From assembly GCF_024347635.1 (NCBI RefSeq), contig NZ_AP025511.1:496001-560000 (forward strand): a stretch of DNA of 64,000 bases, given 5' to 3'. Below are positions 34,218 through 43,654 of this stretch, piece after piece. The position numbers and the translations under genes are program-made. Position 1 is the first letter of the stretch, and each line of letters begins with the position of its first letter. Source of the DNA: Vibrio tasmaniensis. GTDB taxonomy: Bacteria > Pseudomonadota > Gammaproteobacteria > Enterobacterales > Vibrionaceae. Under the pieces are notes generated by a model. It worked only from the letters and a program-made list of their open reading frames with translations. It was not told the DNA's origin and made no database searches.

Positions 34218-35672
34218 TTACGACTTGAATTCACTCACATCGATTTCAAGCAGTTTACCAATGCCTTCACCGTAAGCTGGATCGGCTTTGTAACAGTGTC
34301 TTAGGTGACGCAGTTGAATCTCTTTAGGCACGCCGCCTAGGTTACGCGCTGTGTTATCAAACAAAATTGCTTGTTTTTCTGGTGTCATCAAACGGAACAA
34401 GTCACCCGGTTGCGAGAAGTAATCTTCATCTTCGCGGTGGTCCCAGTGCGCTGCAGCACCATCTAGGTTCAATGCTGGCTCTGCAAAGTCTGGTTGCTCT
34501 GCCCATTGGCCTTCGTTGTTTGGCTCATAGCCTAGTGTGCTACCAAAGTTACCATCAACACGCATCGCACCATCACGGTGGTAACTGTGTACAGGGCAAC
34601 GAGGCGCGTTCACTGGGATGTGCTGATGGTTGACACCTAAACGGTAACGTTGTGCATCACCGTAAGCAAACAAGCGACCTTGCAGCATCTTGTCTGGTGA
34701 GAAGCTGATACCCGGAACCACGTTTGCAGGGTTGAATGCCGACTGCTCAACTTCAGCGAAGAAGTTTTGTGGGTTGCGGTTCAATTCAAACTCACCCACT
34801 TCAATTAATGGGTAATCCGCATGTGGCCAAATCTTAGTCAAATCGAACGGGTTATAAGACACTTTCGCAGCATCCGCTTCTGGCATCACTTGTACTTTCA
34901 GTGTCCATTTAGGGAAATCTTGATTGTCGATGCTGTCTAGCAAATCGCGTTGGTGGCTTTCGCGATCATTACCGATCAATTGTCCGGCTTCTGCATCAGA
35001 CAAGTTCTTAATACCTTGCTGAGATTTGAAGTGGAACTTAACCCAGAAACGTTCGTTGTCTGCGTTAATAAAGCTGAACGTGTGGCTACCAAAACCATGC
35101 ATATGACGGTAAGTCGCAGGGATACCACGATCACTCATCACGATGGTGATTTGGTGAAGCGCTTCAGGTAGAGAGGTCCAGAAATCCCAGTTGTTCTTCG
35201 CGCTACGCATGTTGGTGCGCGGGTCGCGTTTCACTGCATGGTTTAGATCTGGGAATTTAAGAGGGTCACGTAAGAAGAACACGGGCGTGTTGTTACCCAC
35301 CATGTCCCAGTTACCTTCTTCGGTATAGAACTTCAATGCAAAACCACGGATATCACGCTCTGCATCAGCCGCGCCACGCTCGCCCGCTACTGTCGTAAAA
35401 CGAGCAAACAAGTCGGTTTTTTTGCCCACTTCAGAGAACAATTTTGCCTTGGTGTACTTTGTGATGTCGTGTGTAACGGTAAATGTACCGTAAGCGCCTG
35501 AACCTTTCGCGTGCATACGACGCTCTGGAATGACTTCGCGGTCGAAATGCGCCATTTTTTCTAAAAACCAAACATCTTGAAGCAGTTGAGGACCGCGTTT
35601 ACCCGCAGTTTGAACATTCTGGTTATGAGCAACAGGACAACCCGCAGCTGTAGTTAGTTTTTTACTCATCAT
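34218..35672 (-). CDS. Monofunctional haem catalase (small-subunit clade)
   Basis: Catalase of 484 residues, the usual length of clade 3 small-subunit enzymes. Active-site His lies in [12 protein letters not shown], the distal Asn in VGNNTPVFF, and the haem-ligand Tyr in [14 protein letters not shown]. Two adjacent ATGs follow a TTG; ATG 35672 has AAGGA just upstream. It removes hydrogen peroxide in the cytoplasm. The upstream region has inverted CTATCAA/TTGATAG (35833-35876), possibly an OxyR-type site, but the spacing is not the textbook one. Confidence 0.93.
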   Translation of the reverse strand: MMSKKLTTAAGCPVAHNQNVQTAGKRGPQLLQDVWFLEKMAHFDREVIPERRMHAKGSGAYGTFTVTHDITKYTKAKLFSEVGKKTDLFARFTTVAGERGAADAERDIRGFALKFYTEEGNWDMVGNNTPVFFLRDPLKFPDLNHAVKRDPRTNMRSAKNNWDFWTSLPEALHQITIVMSDRGIPATYRHMHGFGSHTFSFINADNERFWVKFHFKSQQGIKNLSDAEAGQLIGNDRESHQRDLLDSIDNQDFPKWTLKVQVMPEADAAKVSYNPFDLTKIWPHADYPLIEVGEFELNRNPQNFFAEVEQSAFNPANVVPGISFSPDKMLQGRLFAYGDAQRYRLGVNHQHIPVNAPRCPVHSYHRDGAMRVDGNFGSTLGYEPNNEGQWAEQPDFAEPALNLDGAAAHWDHREDEDYFSQPGDLFRLMTPEKQAILFDNTARNLGGVPKEIQLRHLRHCYKADPAYGEGIGKLLEIDVSEFKS

Positions 35673-35832
35673 CAATTCCTTATTACCTTTTAGGTACAGC
35701 GTCTTTGCTGCACCTTCACTTCTGTATGGTGGTTATTCATCACACAAAACCACGCAGCAATTAAGGATATAGAATAAGCCTGACTCAAAGTAAAATATAA
35801 TCGTTTGTAATTATCGTGATCATGGATAAAAC

Positions 35833-35876
35833 CTATCAAATTAATGATCTAAATCATAATCATTTAATATTGATAG
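35833..35876. promoter_or_regulatory. Inverted repeats upstream of catalase
   Basis: CTATCAA (35833) and TTGATAG (35870) flank an inner ATGAT-N4-ATCAT. They are a candidate peroxide-responsive operator in an AT-rich promoter. The match to OxyR ATAG-N7-CTAT spacing is poor. Confidence 0.3.
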
Positions 35877-35953
35877 TAATATTTACAGTATAATAATCAT
35901 AAGGTTAGATAACATTGCAATCAAAGTTTGAGTTCACTAACTCTTATAACAAC

Positions 35954-37144
35954 TCACTGATTTTGCGATATTTTGTGACCTAACCGTAAAGTCGCTGCGA
36001 TATTTCTTGCCGTTCTTGTTAAGTTAAGCTCCGCCTCTTGTAATACTTTTGCCAAAGTTTGTGGCGATCTTACCGTCCCGAATAAGCTGCTCATTTCACC
36101 GTAAAGCGCTTCTACTTCTGTTCCCAGTGACCCAGCAATACCTATCGTCGGAATACCTTGTAAGCTCGCACGTTTAGCGATGCCGTAAGGTGTTTTTCCT
36201 TGCAGAGTTTGATTGTCCATTTGACCTTCACCAGTAATCACAAGGTCGGCACCTTTCAACACGTCATCGGCTTGCAAAACATCGAGTACCATCTCAATGC
36301 CAGATTTAATTTGGATATTGAATAGCAAACCAAGCCCCATCGGCGTGCCACCAGCTGCGCCATAACCCACGCGCTTGTAAACAGGCTCATCGCCACCGAG
36401 ATAACCTTGCGTTTCTGCAACTTGAGCGAAGTTCGCAAGCGCAGTATCAAGCATCACAACTTGGTCAGGTGTCGCTCCTTTTTGTGGGCCAAATATATAG
36501 CTGGCACCCTTATCGCCACACAATGGGTTATCAACATCACACGCCAAAATCAAATCGACATCAGCGCAGCGCAAATCTACGCCAGTAAGATCAATAGATG
36601 CTAAATCCGCTAATGCAGCCCCACCTCGGCCAAGCTCTTGTCCATTCCTATCTTGCCCTTTACTATCTAACAAGCGCCCACCTAGAGCTTGAACAATACC
36701 CGCACCACCATCATTGGTCGCACTGCCACCCAATCCAAGAATGATGGTTTGAGCACCCTGCTCTATAGCTTCTAATATCAGCTGTCCGGTACCAAAAGAA
36801 GAAGCAACCAAAGGATCACGCTGCTCTGGTGTCAATAAATCCAAACCAGATGCGGCAGCAATTTCAATCAATGCCGTTTTGTTGGGGTTACGATCGGATG
36901 GTTCAAGCATCGCCCATTCAGCACTAATCAATGCTCCCAATGGCCCTTGGACTTTATTTGTTCGCTTTTGTCCTGCTAAACCTTGTAGCAATACATCTAC
37001 CGTACCTTCGCCACCATCGGCCAGAGGTAAAGTCACATAGTCAGCGTCAGGAAAGATTTCACGAAAGCCCTTTTCAATACACGCCGCCACCGATACCGCC
37101 GATAAAGATTCTTTAAACGAGTCTGGTGCAATAACAATTTTCAT
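35954..37144 (-). CDS. Glycerate kinase (GarK/GlxK type)
   Basis: Glycerate 2-kinase family I protein of 396 residues, near the usual 380. Family motifs: MKIVIAPDSFKESLSA at the start, LPLADGGEGTVD, GLGGSATNDGGAG, CDVDNPLCG, GAAGGTPMGL and ITGEGQMDNQT. It phosphorylates glycerate for entry into glycolysis, usually in glucarate, glyoxylate or serine-related pathways. No other such genes are adjacent, so the pathway here is unclear. It is monocistronic, 57 bp after the next upstream gene. Confidence 0.93.
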   Translation of the reverse strand: MKIVIAPDSFKESLSAVSVAACIEKGFREIFPDADYVTLPLADGGEGTVDVLLQGLAGQKRTNKVQGPLGALISAEWAMLEPSDRNPNKTALIEIAAASGLDLLTPEQRDPLVASSFGTGQLILEAIEQGAQTIILGLGGSATNDGGAGIVQALGGRLLDSKGQDRNGQELGRGGAALADLASIDLTGVDLRCADVDLILACDVDNPLCGDKGASYIFGPQKGATPDQVVMLDTALANFAQVAETQGYLGGDEPVYKRVGYGAAGGTPMGLGLLFNIQIKSGIEMVLDVLQADDVLKGADLVITGEGQMDNQTLQGKTPYGIAKRASLQGIPTIGIAGSLGTEVEALYGEMSSLFGTVRSPQTLAKVLQEAELNLTRTARNIAATLRLGHKISQNQ

Positions 37145-37200
37145 ACTGATCGATCCAAAAGAAAATTAAGTTTTGTCAGTTGATTCTCATTCTATTTGCT

Positions 37201-39435
37201 CTAATAAAGCAAAAACAACCCTTCATAACCGCCAATCTCTATTTCACTCACATACTCACCAACGTTACCGTTAACATCAACAGGTTTCATTGGTACATCC
37301 AGTGTGACAGTGAGTTTTTCCGCTTCATAAAACTTCACGCTCTTACCGTGGAAGTCGGTTCGGTATAACACACGACCATTGCTGAACTCTCTCGCTAACA
37401 CCATGTCCTCAGGACCACCAGCGACCACCTGATTTTCAGATTGATACATAAAGTACGTGAACGTCGGTAGAACGTGAGTCATGCCATCGGGTAGATCAGC
37501 ATGCACCATTTCGTTCATCGAGGAATCGCCAACGATGGTGTAGTCAAAGGGCTGAGGTGTTGTTGTCGATAGCATCAAAGGGATAGGCTTAAAGCCTTGA
37601 GGGATTTGATGACTCGGCTCACCCAAATCAACGGCCAATAACGAACTTGGTTGGTAGGCGATGTTTTTAGGGACACCACTTTGCCAGAAAGTGTCAGCCG
37701 TCGTATTGCTACTTCCATAGACGTAACCATTATTCCACTGATTAAAGTAGCTATATTGAGCGTGTCGATTGAGGCGGTAGATCGCTAGAGTCGAGTATTG
37801 GTCTTGCTTCCAATTCTCTTCACTATTTCCAAGATACTGGACTCGCCCATAACGCGTTGTCGCCTGAAAAATAACACTTTGCCCATGAAAGGCGAGCGCA
37901 GAATTATCCCAGAATTTAGAGATTCCAGAGTAACCACTAAACCCAGTAGATGGAAAAATGTAGTGCTCTCGCAAATAAAGAGATCCCGCATCACTAAGAT
38001 GAGACTGTCCATTTCGACCCAGCAGGTTTGCTGTACCAATGTTCAACCCAATAGACGCATCACTTTCTAATGCAGATAAATTTTTGAGAAAGGCTGAAAA
38101 TTGTTGTTTATAGAGATCATCCGCTTGATTCGAACCCGCAACTGCTCCTAACTCTTGAACATGTCCGCCAGAATGAACATAAAACTGGTTCGCACCAATA
38201 AGCTTATTTGTGTCGTCGTTGTACGCACCATTCAAACCTTGGCGTGCCCAACTTTGCTTATAGTAGCGATGAATGGCAGATAAATAATCCGCGTTTGCGA
38301 CGTTGGTTATCGCCCATGAAGAATTAGCGCTCCACATTCGACCGAATGGGATGACACGCGACTCCCAACGAAATCGAGCTGTGGCATTCTTATTGGTTCG
38401 ATTTCGATACTCGCTTGGCGACAAGTAGTTATCGCCATTCAGGTCTGCAGACACGTCAAAGCCACGAATTTTTCGCCATTGGCTGATAGCATTGCCATCC
38501 GGAGTTGTGGTCGGAGCGTCGGTTAACTTAACGGTTGGAAAGCTGTTTTTGAGTTTTACTTCTTTTAACCGCGGCCTGTCGTCTGCGTTCTCACTTTGCC
38601 AACGAACTCTCACAACGTATAAACGGCCACCCTCTCTCAAAAAGGTTGAACCAAAATACTGGCCGCCACCATAACTCACCCCACTGCCATCATGAGTTGT
38701 GGCTCTTACCCAGTTACCCGGAAGGTTCCAGATCACCGATTGGTTTCTGGTCATATTGAGCGTTTTGTCTTTCTTTACATCGAGCCTTTCCCACTGTGAA
38801 ACCCTTCCGTGAGAATCAATAGCCGTTGGGTATTCAATCCAGAATTCGCCGCTGCCAGCAAACTGTGAAAATTTAAAGGTTAGCCGTTCGAACTGCTCAG
38901 CATGATAGACATACAAAGCTCCGCCCTGTTCGAAGTTTTCAAACACATCGGCATCCCACGGAGGCTCTTGATACAGCCAAAAGCCAGCATGATCTTCACT
39001 GGCTGTATAGCCCAAGGTCATAGGCTTTCCACTTAAGAGAGTATTTTCACCGTGGGTGTTATCCACTTCGGCAATGACAGTATCTTCAGAAAAGTGCAGG
39101 AAATAGTCTTCGAAGTTGAGGCCTTCTAACTCAGCTTGGTTACGGAGATCGTTCTCCAACCAACCCGAGTTCATCGCCATGACTTGGTTGTACATATAGC
39201 CAATTGTTGTAGAGCGCTTATTGTCGGCTTTATCTGCATAAGAGCCAAATACGAGGTCACTGTTGGTAATTTCCCAATCAATGACATCGCGCTCAGACAT
39301 TGAAAAACCGCTTAAATCGACGCCCTGTTGATGCAATCCGGGTAATACAATTGCAGTACCAGTAGCAAAAGACGTACTAGCGATCAGGTATGACGGAATC
39401 AGTGCTAGTAACCATAAAATGTAGGGGTTCTTCAT
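37201..39435 (-). CDS. Large secreted protein of unknown function with EF-hand loop
   Basis: Exported protein of 744 residues with a Sec signal peptide (about 1-24, ending TSFA) and a good AGGAAGG ribosome site. One canonical 12-residue EF-hand/dockerin-like calcium loop, DLNGDNYLSPSE, lies near the middle. The N-terminal half is rich in aromatic beta-type segments like a carbohydrate-binding or jelly-roll domain (GALYVYHAEQFERLTFKF). The C-terminal half looks like a mixed enzyme-type domain. I do not recognise the family. A secreted glycoside hydrolase or polysaccharide-processing enzyme is a guess based on composition. No sugar genes adjoin it directly. Confidence 0.7.
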   Translation of the reverse strand: MKNPYILWLLALIPSYLIASTSFATGTAIVLPGLHQQGVDLSGFSMSERDVIDWEITNSDLVFGSYADKADNKRSTTIGYMYNQVMAMNSGWLENDLRNQAELEGLNFEDYFLHFSEDTVIAEVDNTHGENTLLSGKPMTLGYTASEDHAGFWLYQEPPWDADVFENFEQGGALYVYHAEQFERLTFKFSQFAGSGEFWIEYPTAIDSHGRVSQWERLDVKKDKTLNMTRNQSVIWNLPGNWVRATTHDGSGVSYGGGQYFGSTFLREGGRLYVVRVRWQSENADDRPRLKEVKLKNSFPTVKLTDAPTTTPDGNAISQWRKIRGFDVSADLNGDNYLSPSEYRNRTNKNATARFRWESRVIPFGRMWSANSSWAITNVANADYLSAIHRYYKQSWARQGLNGAYNDDTNKLIGANQFYVHSGGHVQELGAVAGSNQADDLYKQQFSAFLKNLSALESDASIGLNIGTANLLGRNGQSHLSDAGSLYLREHYIFPSTGFSGYSGISKFWDNSALAFHGQSVIFQATTRYGRVQYLGNSEENWKQDQYSTLAIYRLNRHAQYSYFNQWNNGYVYGSSNTTADTFWQSGVPKNIAYQPSSLLAVDLGEPSHQIPQGFKPIPLMLSTTTPQPFDYTIVGDSSMNEMVHADLPDGMTHVLPTFTYFMYQSENQVVAGGPEDMVLAREFSNGRVLYRTDFHGKSVKFYEAEKLTVTLDVPMKPVDVNGNVGEYVSEIEIGGYEGLFLLY

Positions 39436-39835
39436 TCAACCTTCCTAATCGATGCTATTGCTACTCAAAATACCTAATTTAAAATCAATAAATTACGCGT
39501 CAACTTAGGGAGCAATGTACGAAAAAGTATCGTCTAGAAAAGTTCATAGTTCAAGCGTTAAGCCAGCCGGTTCGACGAGCATTTCAGTATGCTATCGAAT
39601 ACCCGAATGAAGACGTTCTGAAACTATCGCCAGCTTAAGGGGGAAATCATGGCTTAAACCCTAAGGCCACTTGAGTTCGGGACGAAATGATTATGTTGGT
39701 CGCTATAAAAACCAAATGAGAGGGGGATAAGGCTTATTGTGTCAGTATAAAATCGATGAAAACCACCTACTGGTGCAAGTGGTTTTAATCAGGCATAAAT
39801 TGCAGAAGTGTATAAATGTGCTTGAGTTGCTTTAG
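39436..39835. other. 400-bp gap with short coding-like remnant
   Basis: There is no intact gene. A frame at 39492-39638 (+) encodes about 48 residues ending EYPNEDVLKLSPA before a stop. It has gene-like composition but no start codon with a ribosome site, so it may be the tail of a decayed or mobile gene. The family was not recognised. The rest is featureless apart from a G-rich patch near 39640. Confidence 0.35.
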
Positions 39836-41404
39836 CTAGATTTTGTCTACCTTAACAACTTCATCGTTAAATTTAATATATTCCACATTGGTAATCTTGT
39901 CCGTTCCAATCGATTTACCAGAAATTTGTGTCACACCGCCAGCCAGTTTTTTAATCGAATAATCGTTTTTATTACCGTTTATTTTCAATACATCGGTACC
40001 ATCAGAACCATCGAAAGTGTTATTGGCAGAGTTCCCCTCAAAATAATTATCCTGAGAATTTCCAAGTATATCTAAAGCCTCTGAACCTACGATTTTCAAA
40101 TTTTTAATATATTGAGATTTAAAGGTGTACTTTTCTTTATCATCAGAAGAAATTTGGATCTTAAATGTATTATTTAAAGACGGATACGCATTTAAATACG
40201 TATTGACCTTTGCACTATCAATCCTTGCCGTATACTGATGGTATTCAGGTAAGAACTCTTTAACGATACCAAAACCAACCGCGTCACTAGGCAAAGTTTC
40301 TCGGGTAACGTAACGGTAGTTATCCATTCCTCCAAACTCTGAATTAAACCCACCATACATTCCGTAATACGTGTCTGCTAGTGCAGCAAAATACTCGTGA
40401 GAAAAGGTTTGCCCCATCTTATACTGCTCAGGCATTCCTAGGTCTTTACCTATATCGTCACCGCCCCAATCGCCATCCCATTGTTCTTCACGTTTTTCAT
40501 CAAGAGTTGCGCCTGCTGCTTGTGGACTCCAAATAGAACTTTTAGCCACATAATCTTTACTAGGGTCTTTATCTTCGTAAACATATAGGCCTTTTAGGCT
40601 GTCATATTTATAATCTTTGAAGATACTCAAGCTATGTTCAGTTATTCTCTTCTGTAACCCGCCTTTATCCCCTTCACCAGTTAAGGGAGCGATACCTTGA
40701 GCTTGTGTTATATGAAGGATTTCTTCTATTGAAGCATCTCTTGTGCCTATAGAGGTGATTGAGTTATAGCCAGTGAAATACTCTGTCTCACCAACGTATG
40801 TCGTTTCGTTATAACCAAGCGCTTGGCTATGAACAAACCAACCATATTTTTTGAATAGATCATTATCTGAAGCTATCAGCTGCAGGTAGTTATCAGCTGT
40901 AGCTGAGGCAAGTTTAGGCTCACGCGCTTTCAACAACCTCAGTAGCTCTTGCTGAAGATTACCAATATCACCTTCTGACGATGCCATAAGAAGCGTACCC
41001 TGACGCTGACTTATCGATTTAAAGACATCAAGCTTACTCAGTTCTGTATTCGCTCCATTTTCGGACAAAAGAGAAGTCCACACACCAATGGCTTGACGCA
41101 GATCCTCATCACTGCCTTTTGTCGCAAGAATGGTAATACTAATACTTGAATCTGAGCGAAGCGGTATTTTAATAAAGTAATCAAAACCCGCATCTTTCGC
41201 TATCTGGTAGTTACTTGGGAATACCGTATTAAAAGCACTATCGACATTGTAATTGGTAATCAAACTCGATTCGATTGGCAAGGTATATCCGGGAGGAGGG
41301 GTAGGCTTAGGAGTGGTGGCGGCGGTACTCTTACTATCGCTACCACATGCTGAAAGCAAAGGTAAAATTGCGAGTATTGTTAGGGTAATTTTATTTTTAT
41401 TCAT
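39836..41404 (-). CDS. Lipoprotein of unknown function with RTX-like C-terminus
   Basis: Lipoprotein of 522 residues: signal peptide with lipobox LLSAC, then a Thr/Pro-rich linker (AATTPKPTPPP). The central part (about 50-400) is unrecognised; it contains EEILH and FSHEYFAALAD, which could form a metal site. The C-terminal 100 residues have serralysin/RTX-style calcium-roll features (GSEALDILGNSQDNYFEGN, NNTFDGSDGTDVL, KITNVEYIKFND). A cell-surface calcium-binding enzyme or adhesin is possible. It is more AT-rich than the neighbouring genes, which may indicate transfer. Confidence 0.7.
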   Translation of the reverse strand: MNKNKITLTILAILPLLSACGSDSKSTAATTPKPTPPPGYTLPIESSLITNYNVDSAFNTVFPSNYQIAKDAGFDYFIKIPLRSDSSISITILATKGSDEDLRQAIGVWTSLLSENGANTELSKLDVFKSISQRQGTLLMASSEGDIGNLQQELLRLLKAREPKLASATADNYLQLIASDNDLFKKYGWFVHSQALGYNETTYVGETEYFTGYNSITSIGTRDASIEEILHITQAQGIAPLTGEGDKGGLQKRITEHSLSIFKDYKYDSLKGLYVYEDKDPSKDYVAKSSIWSPQAAGATLDEKREEQWDGDWGGDDIGKDLGMPEQYKMGQTFSHEYFAALADTYYGMYGGFNSEFGGMDNYRYVTRETLPSDAVGFGIVKEFLPEYHQYTARIDSAKVNTYLNAYPSLNNTFKIQISSDDKEKYTFKSQYIKNLKIVGSEALDILGNSQDNYFEGNSANNTFDGSDGTDVLKINGNKNDYSIKKLAGGVTQISGKSIGTDKITNVEYIKFNDEVVKVDKI

Positions 41405-41708
41405 TTAAACACCATGGAAATGTAAGTGCACCCACACACATAGCTGAGGCAACTGATTGTATTCTTTCTATAAATCATAAAAATACTTTCACTTCAATTA
41501 GCGCTACTTATATACGTGACATCCATTCGCCTCAATTATATTTACACCAAAGTAGAGTTAATTCATAAGCTTAAAAAACCAAATATTGTTAGTAATAGGT
41601 TAATCAAAATCAATTGATTCCGGTTCTTTTCCTATGGATACAAAACCAATTTGACCTCCTTATTATTCACGTTTCCTAAACGCTCCAGTAAACGCTCTCC
41701 TTGCATAT
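41405..41708. other. 304-bp gap, nothing identified
   Basis: AT-rich intergenic sequence between two leftward genes. No open frame, hairpin terminator or repeat could be supported. Confidence 0.5.
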
Positions 41709-42047
41709 TTACAACCTTTTGTTCCACTTGCCTTGATGGTCACGATCGCAGTTTTCTTGTGTATCGTAGCTAACATGCTTATCGATATTCTTCAATGTAA
41801 TCCCAACCTGACTAAACACCTTTAGGATATTAACAGAGACACTCTGCTGACCTTCGCCATTTAGAAAATTCGTTCTATTCTGATTGGTATCGAATACGCA
41901 AACGATTTTTAAGCTTTGCGGAAAAGAAGAGAAATTGACCGTATGAGTCACCCAAAGAAAACCATCGTAGCTTTTCAACGTGTCTTCACAAATGTCAGTT
42001 AACACGTCTCTGATCTGGTTTTCGATCTTCTTATCTGATTTACGCAT
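41709..42047 (-). CDS. Small hypothetical cytoplasmic protein
   Basis: Protein of 112 residues without signal or membrane segment. It contains IENQIRDVLTDICEDTLKSYDGFLWVTHTVNF and an ESCRT-free alpha/beta pattern; LKIVCVFDTN suggests a buried beta strand. I recall similar short proteins in vibrios and shewanellae as conserved but uncharacterised, sometimes labelled Fis-family without a clear HTH here. No HTH is evident, so I would not call it a regulator. Confidence 0.65.
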   Translation of the reverse strand: MRKSDKKIENQIRDVLTDICEDTLKSYDGFLWVTHTVNFSSFPQSLKIVCVFDTNQNRTNFLNGEGQQSVSVNILKVFSQVGITLKNIDKHVSYDTQENCDRDHQGKWNKRL

Positions 42048-42246
42048 GAAGTAAGCATCCTATTTAACACCTTAAAAAATAAGGTTTTTCAGTCAATATT
42101 GTCTTAACCGACATTGGACACTGTGGCGGTTTCAAATGCAAAGTATTTGTGGGGAAGAGTCGGCTAGAAGATATAGAGGAAACGCCTCCTGCTTGATCAC
42201 TGGCAAGGCAATCAAGCATGAGGCGACTATAGAATTTACGAAGATC

Positions 42247-43221
42247 TTAGCTCGCGGCTTGTTCCCAATCAGTCAGTAACTTCATGATTACACGAGAGTC
42301 TTGGTGAGTCGCCATTGGCGCTACAAGTTGTGTGTCACCTCGCTCAACTGCTTGGCAAATATTACGCACTTGATAGTGGAAACCGTCGCCTTGCGCTTCA
42401 ACTTTCACTTCACGTGTCGATGTTTCATAAACCTCAACCGAGAACGAGTTTTCTTCGGTCGGTAGCCATGGATTTGTGTCGAGAGTGATACAGCCTTTGC
42501 TACCTAAAATCGTGAAGCCATGCTTTAAACCGTGGTCTTCTGCGGTATGGATTTGCGCGGTAAAACTGTCATTGAAGCGCATCATCGCCGATGATTCACA
42601 GATATTGCCATCTTGGCCTCGTCGACCGATTGCTGAGATCTGCACCTCATCAAACACACTCTCACCAAACTGTTGTAGTGCGACAGAGTGAATCAGAGAC
42701 ATTGGGTAACACCCCAAGTTGTACAGTGCGCCTTTGCTCGCAGGGTTCACGAACTGGTCAATCGCCGCAACATAAGATCCTTGAATTGATCGCACTTCGC
42801 CAATCTCACCGGTTGCCAACTCTTGATGAAGCTTGGCGATAAGCGGGTGGTTTAGATACATCAAACCTTCTGCGAAGAATACACCTGCTTCTTTCACCGC
42901 TTGCAGAGCTTGTTCGGTTTTTTCCATATCAACCGATAACGATTTTTCACACAAAATCGCTTTGCCTTTTTGAGCCGCTTTAATCACGTATTCGTGGTGA
43001 ACATGGTTAGGTAGAGCGATGTAGATAATGTCGACCGACTCATCTTCAATCAAAGCTTCATAGCTGTTGAAGGTTCGCGTTGGCTGGTACTGCGCCGCAA
43101 ACTCATTAAGTGTTTTCTCTGTGCGTCCAGCGACGGCATACAGCTCGCTTTGAGCATCGCCTGTGATCGCATCGGCCATTACGCCTGAGATGAAGCTGGT
43201 TCCTAGAATTCCCCATTTCAT
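42247..43221 (-). CDS. Gfo/Idh/MocA-family oxidoreductase
   Basis: NAD(P)-dependent oxidoreductase of 324 residues. The Rossmann start is MKWGILGTSFISGVMADAI, then YIALPNHVHHEYVI and the catalytic-type CEKSLS (family EKP with Pro replaced by Ser). NLGCYPMSLIHSV carries the conserved lysine/histidine region of the second domain. It probably oxidises or reduces a sugar, inositol or similar polyol. It starts 3 bp after the ABM-domain gene, with which it forms an operon. Confidence 0.88.
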   Translation of the reverse strand: MKWGILGTSFISGVMADAITGDAQSELYAVAGRTEKTLNEFAAQYQPTRTFNSYEALIEDESVDIIYIALPNHVHHEYVIKAAQKGKAILCEKSLSVDMEKTEQALQAVKEAGVFFAEGLMYLNHPLIAKLHQELATGEIGEVRSIQGSYVAAIDQFVNPASKGALYNLGCYPMSLIHSVALQQFGESVFDEVQISAIGRRGQDGNICESSAMMRFNDSFTAQIHTAEDHGLKHGFTILGSKGCITLDTNPWLPTEENSFSVEVYETSTREVKVEAQGDGFHYQVRNICQAVERGDTQLVAPMATHQDSRVIMKLLTDWEQAAS

Positions 43222-43224
43222 GGC

Positions 43225-43548
43225 TTAGATCTCCTGCTCTTGTGTTTTGATAGGTCCACGTTGGGTTTCAAATGCTTGTACTAATTCCGTTATATCACGC
43301 TCAATAAACGCTTGCGTATGAGGCATCACAAAGTGCTGATTGATCGCCTCGCGGTTTGCATATTGCTCAAGCAAAATCACGCGATCGCTTTGGTTTTGAT
43401 CATAGGTTGCAATTGCTTGTAGGCAGCCCGGCTCACTCTGCATGTCTAAACAAAACAGTTCGATGGCTTCAATCGCAGCATCACGTTCAATGTTTGCTTT
43501 TATCTTAAGTTCGGCAGTAACAAAGATGGTTTCATTCATTTGAGGCAT
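43225..43548 (-). CDS. Antibiotic-biosynthesis-monooxygenase (ABM) domain protein
   Basis: Small ferredoxin-like fold protein of 107 residues. The ABM family pattern is visible: TAELKIKANIERDAAIEAIELFCLDMQSEPGCLQ and the His-rich turn NQHFVMPHTQAF. Members act as cofactor-free monooxygenases, isomerases or quinol-related enzymes. It is translated just ahead of the oxidoreductase gene and divergent from a LysR gene 107 bp away, so that regulator probably controls the pair. The substrate is unknown. Confidence 0.82.
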   Translation of the reverse strand: MPQMNETIFVTAELKIKANIERDAAIEAIELFCLDMQSEPGCLQAIATYDQNQSDRVILLEQYANREAINQHFVMPHTQAFIERDITELVQAFETQRGPIKTQEQEI

Positions 43549-43654
43549 TTCACGCTCTTATTTTAGTTAATTATCGGTTTGCCATTAATATAATTAACCC
43601 CTAATAATTGATAAACTCACCTTTTGTTTATTGTTTATCAACCAAGAGTGTTTA

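Noticed and set aside
35833-35876. Firm OxyR operator before catalase
   Set aside because: Inverted TTGATAG words exist but the four-ATAG spacing expected for OxyR is absent; kept only as a weak regulatory feature.
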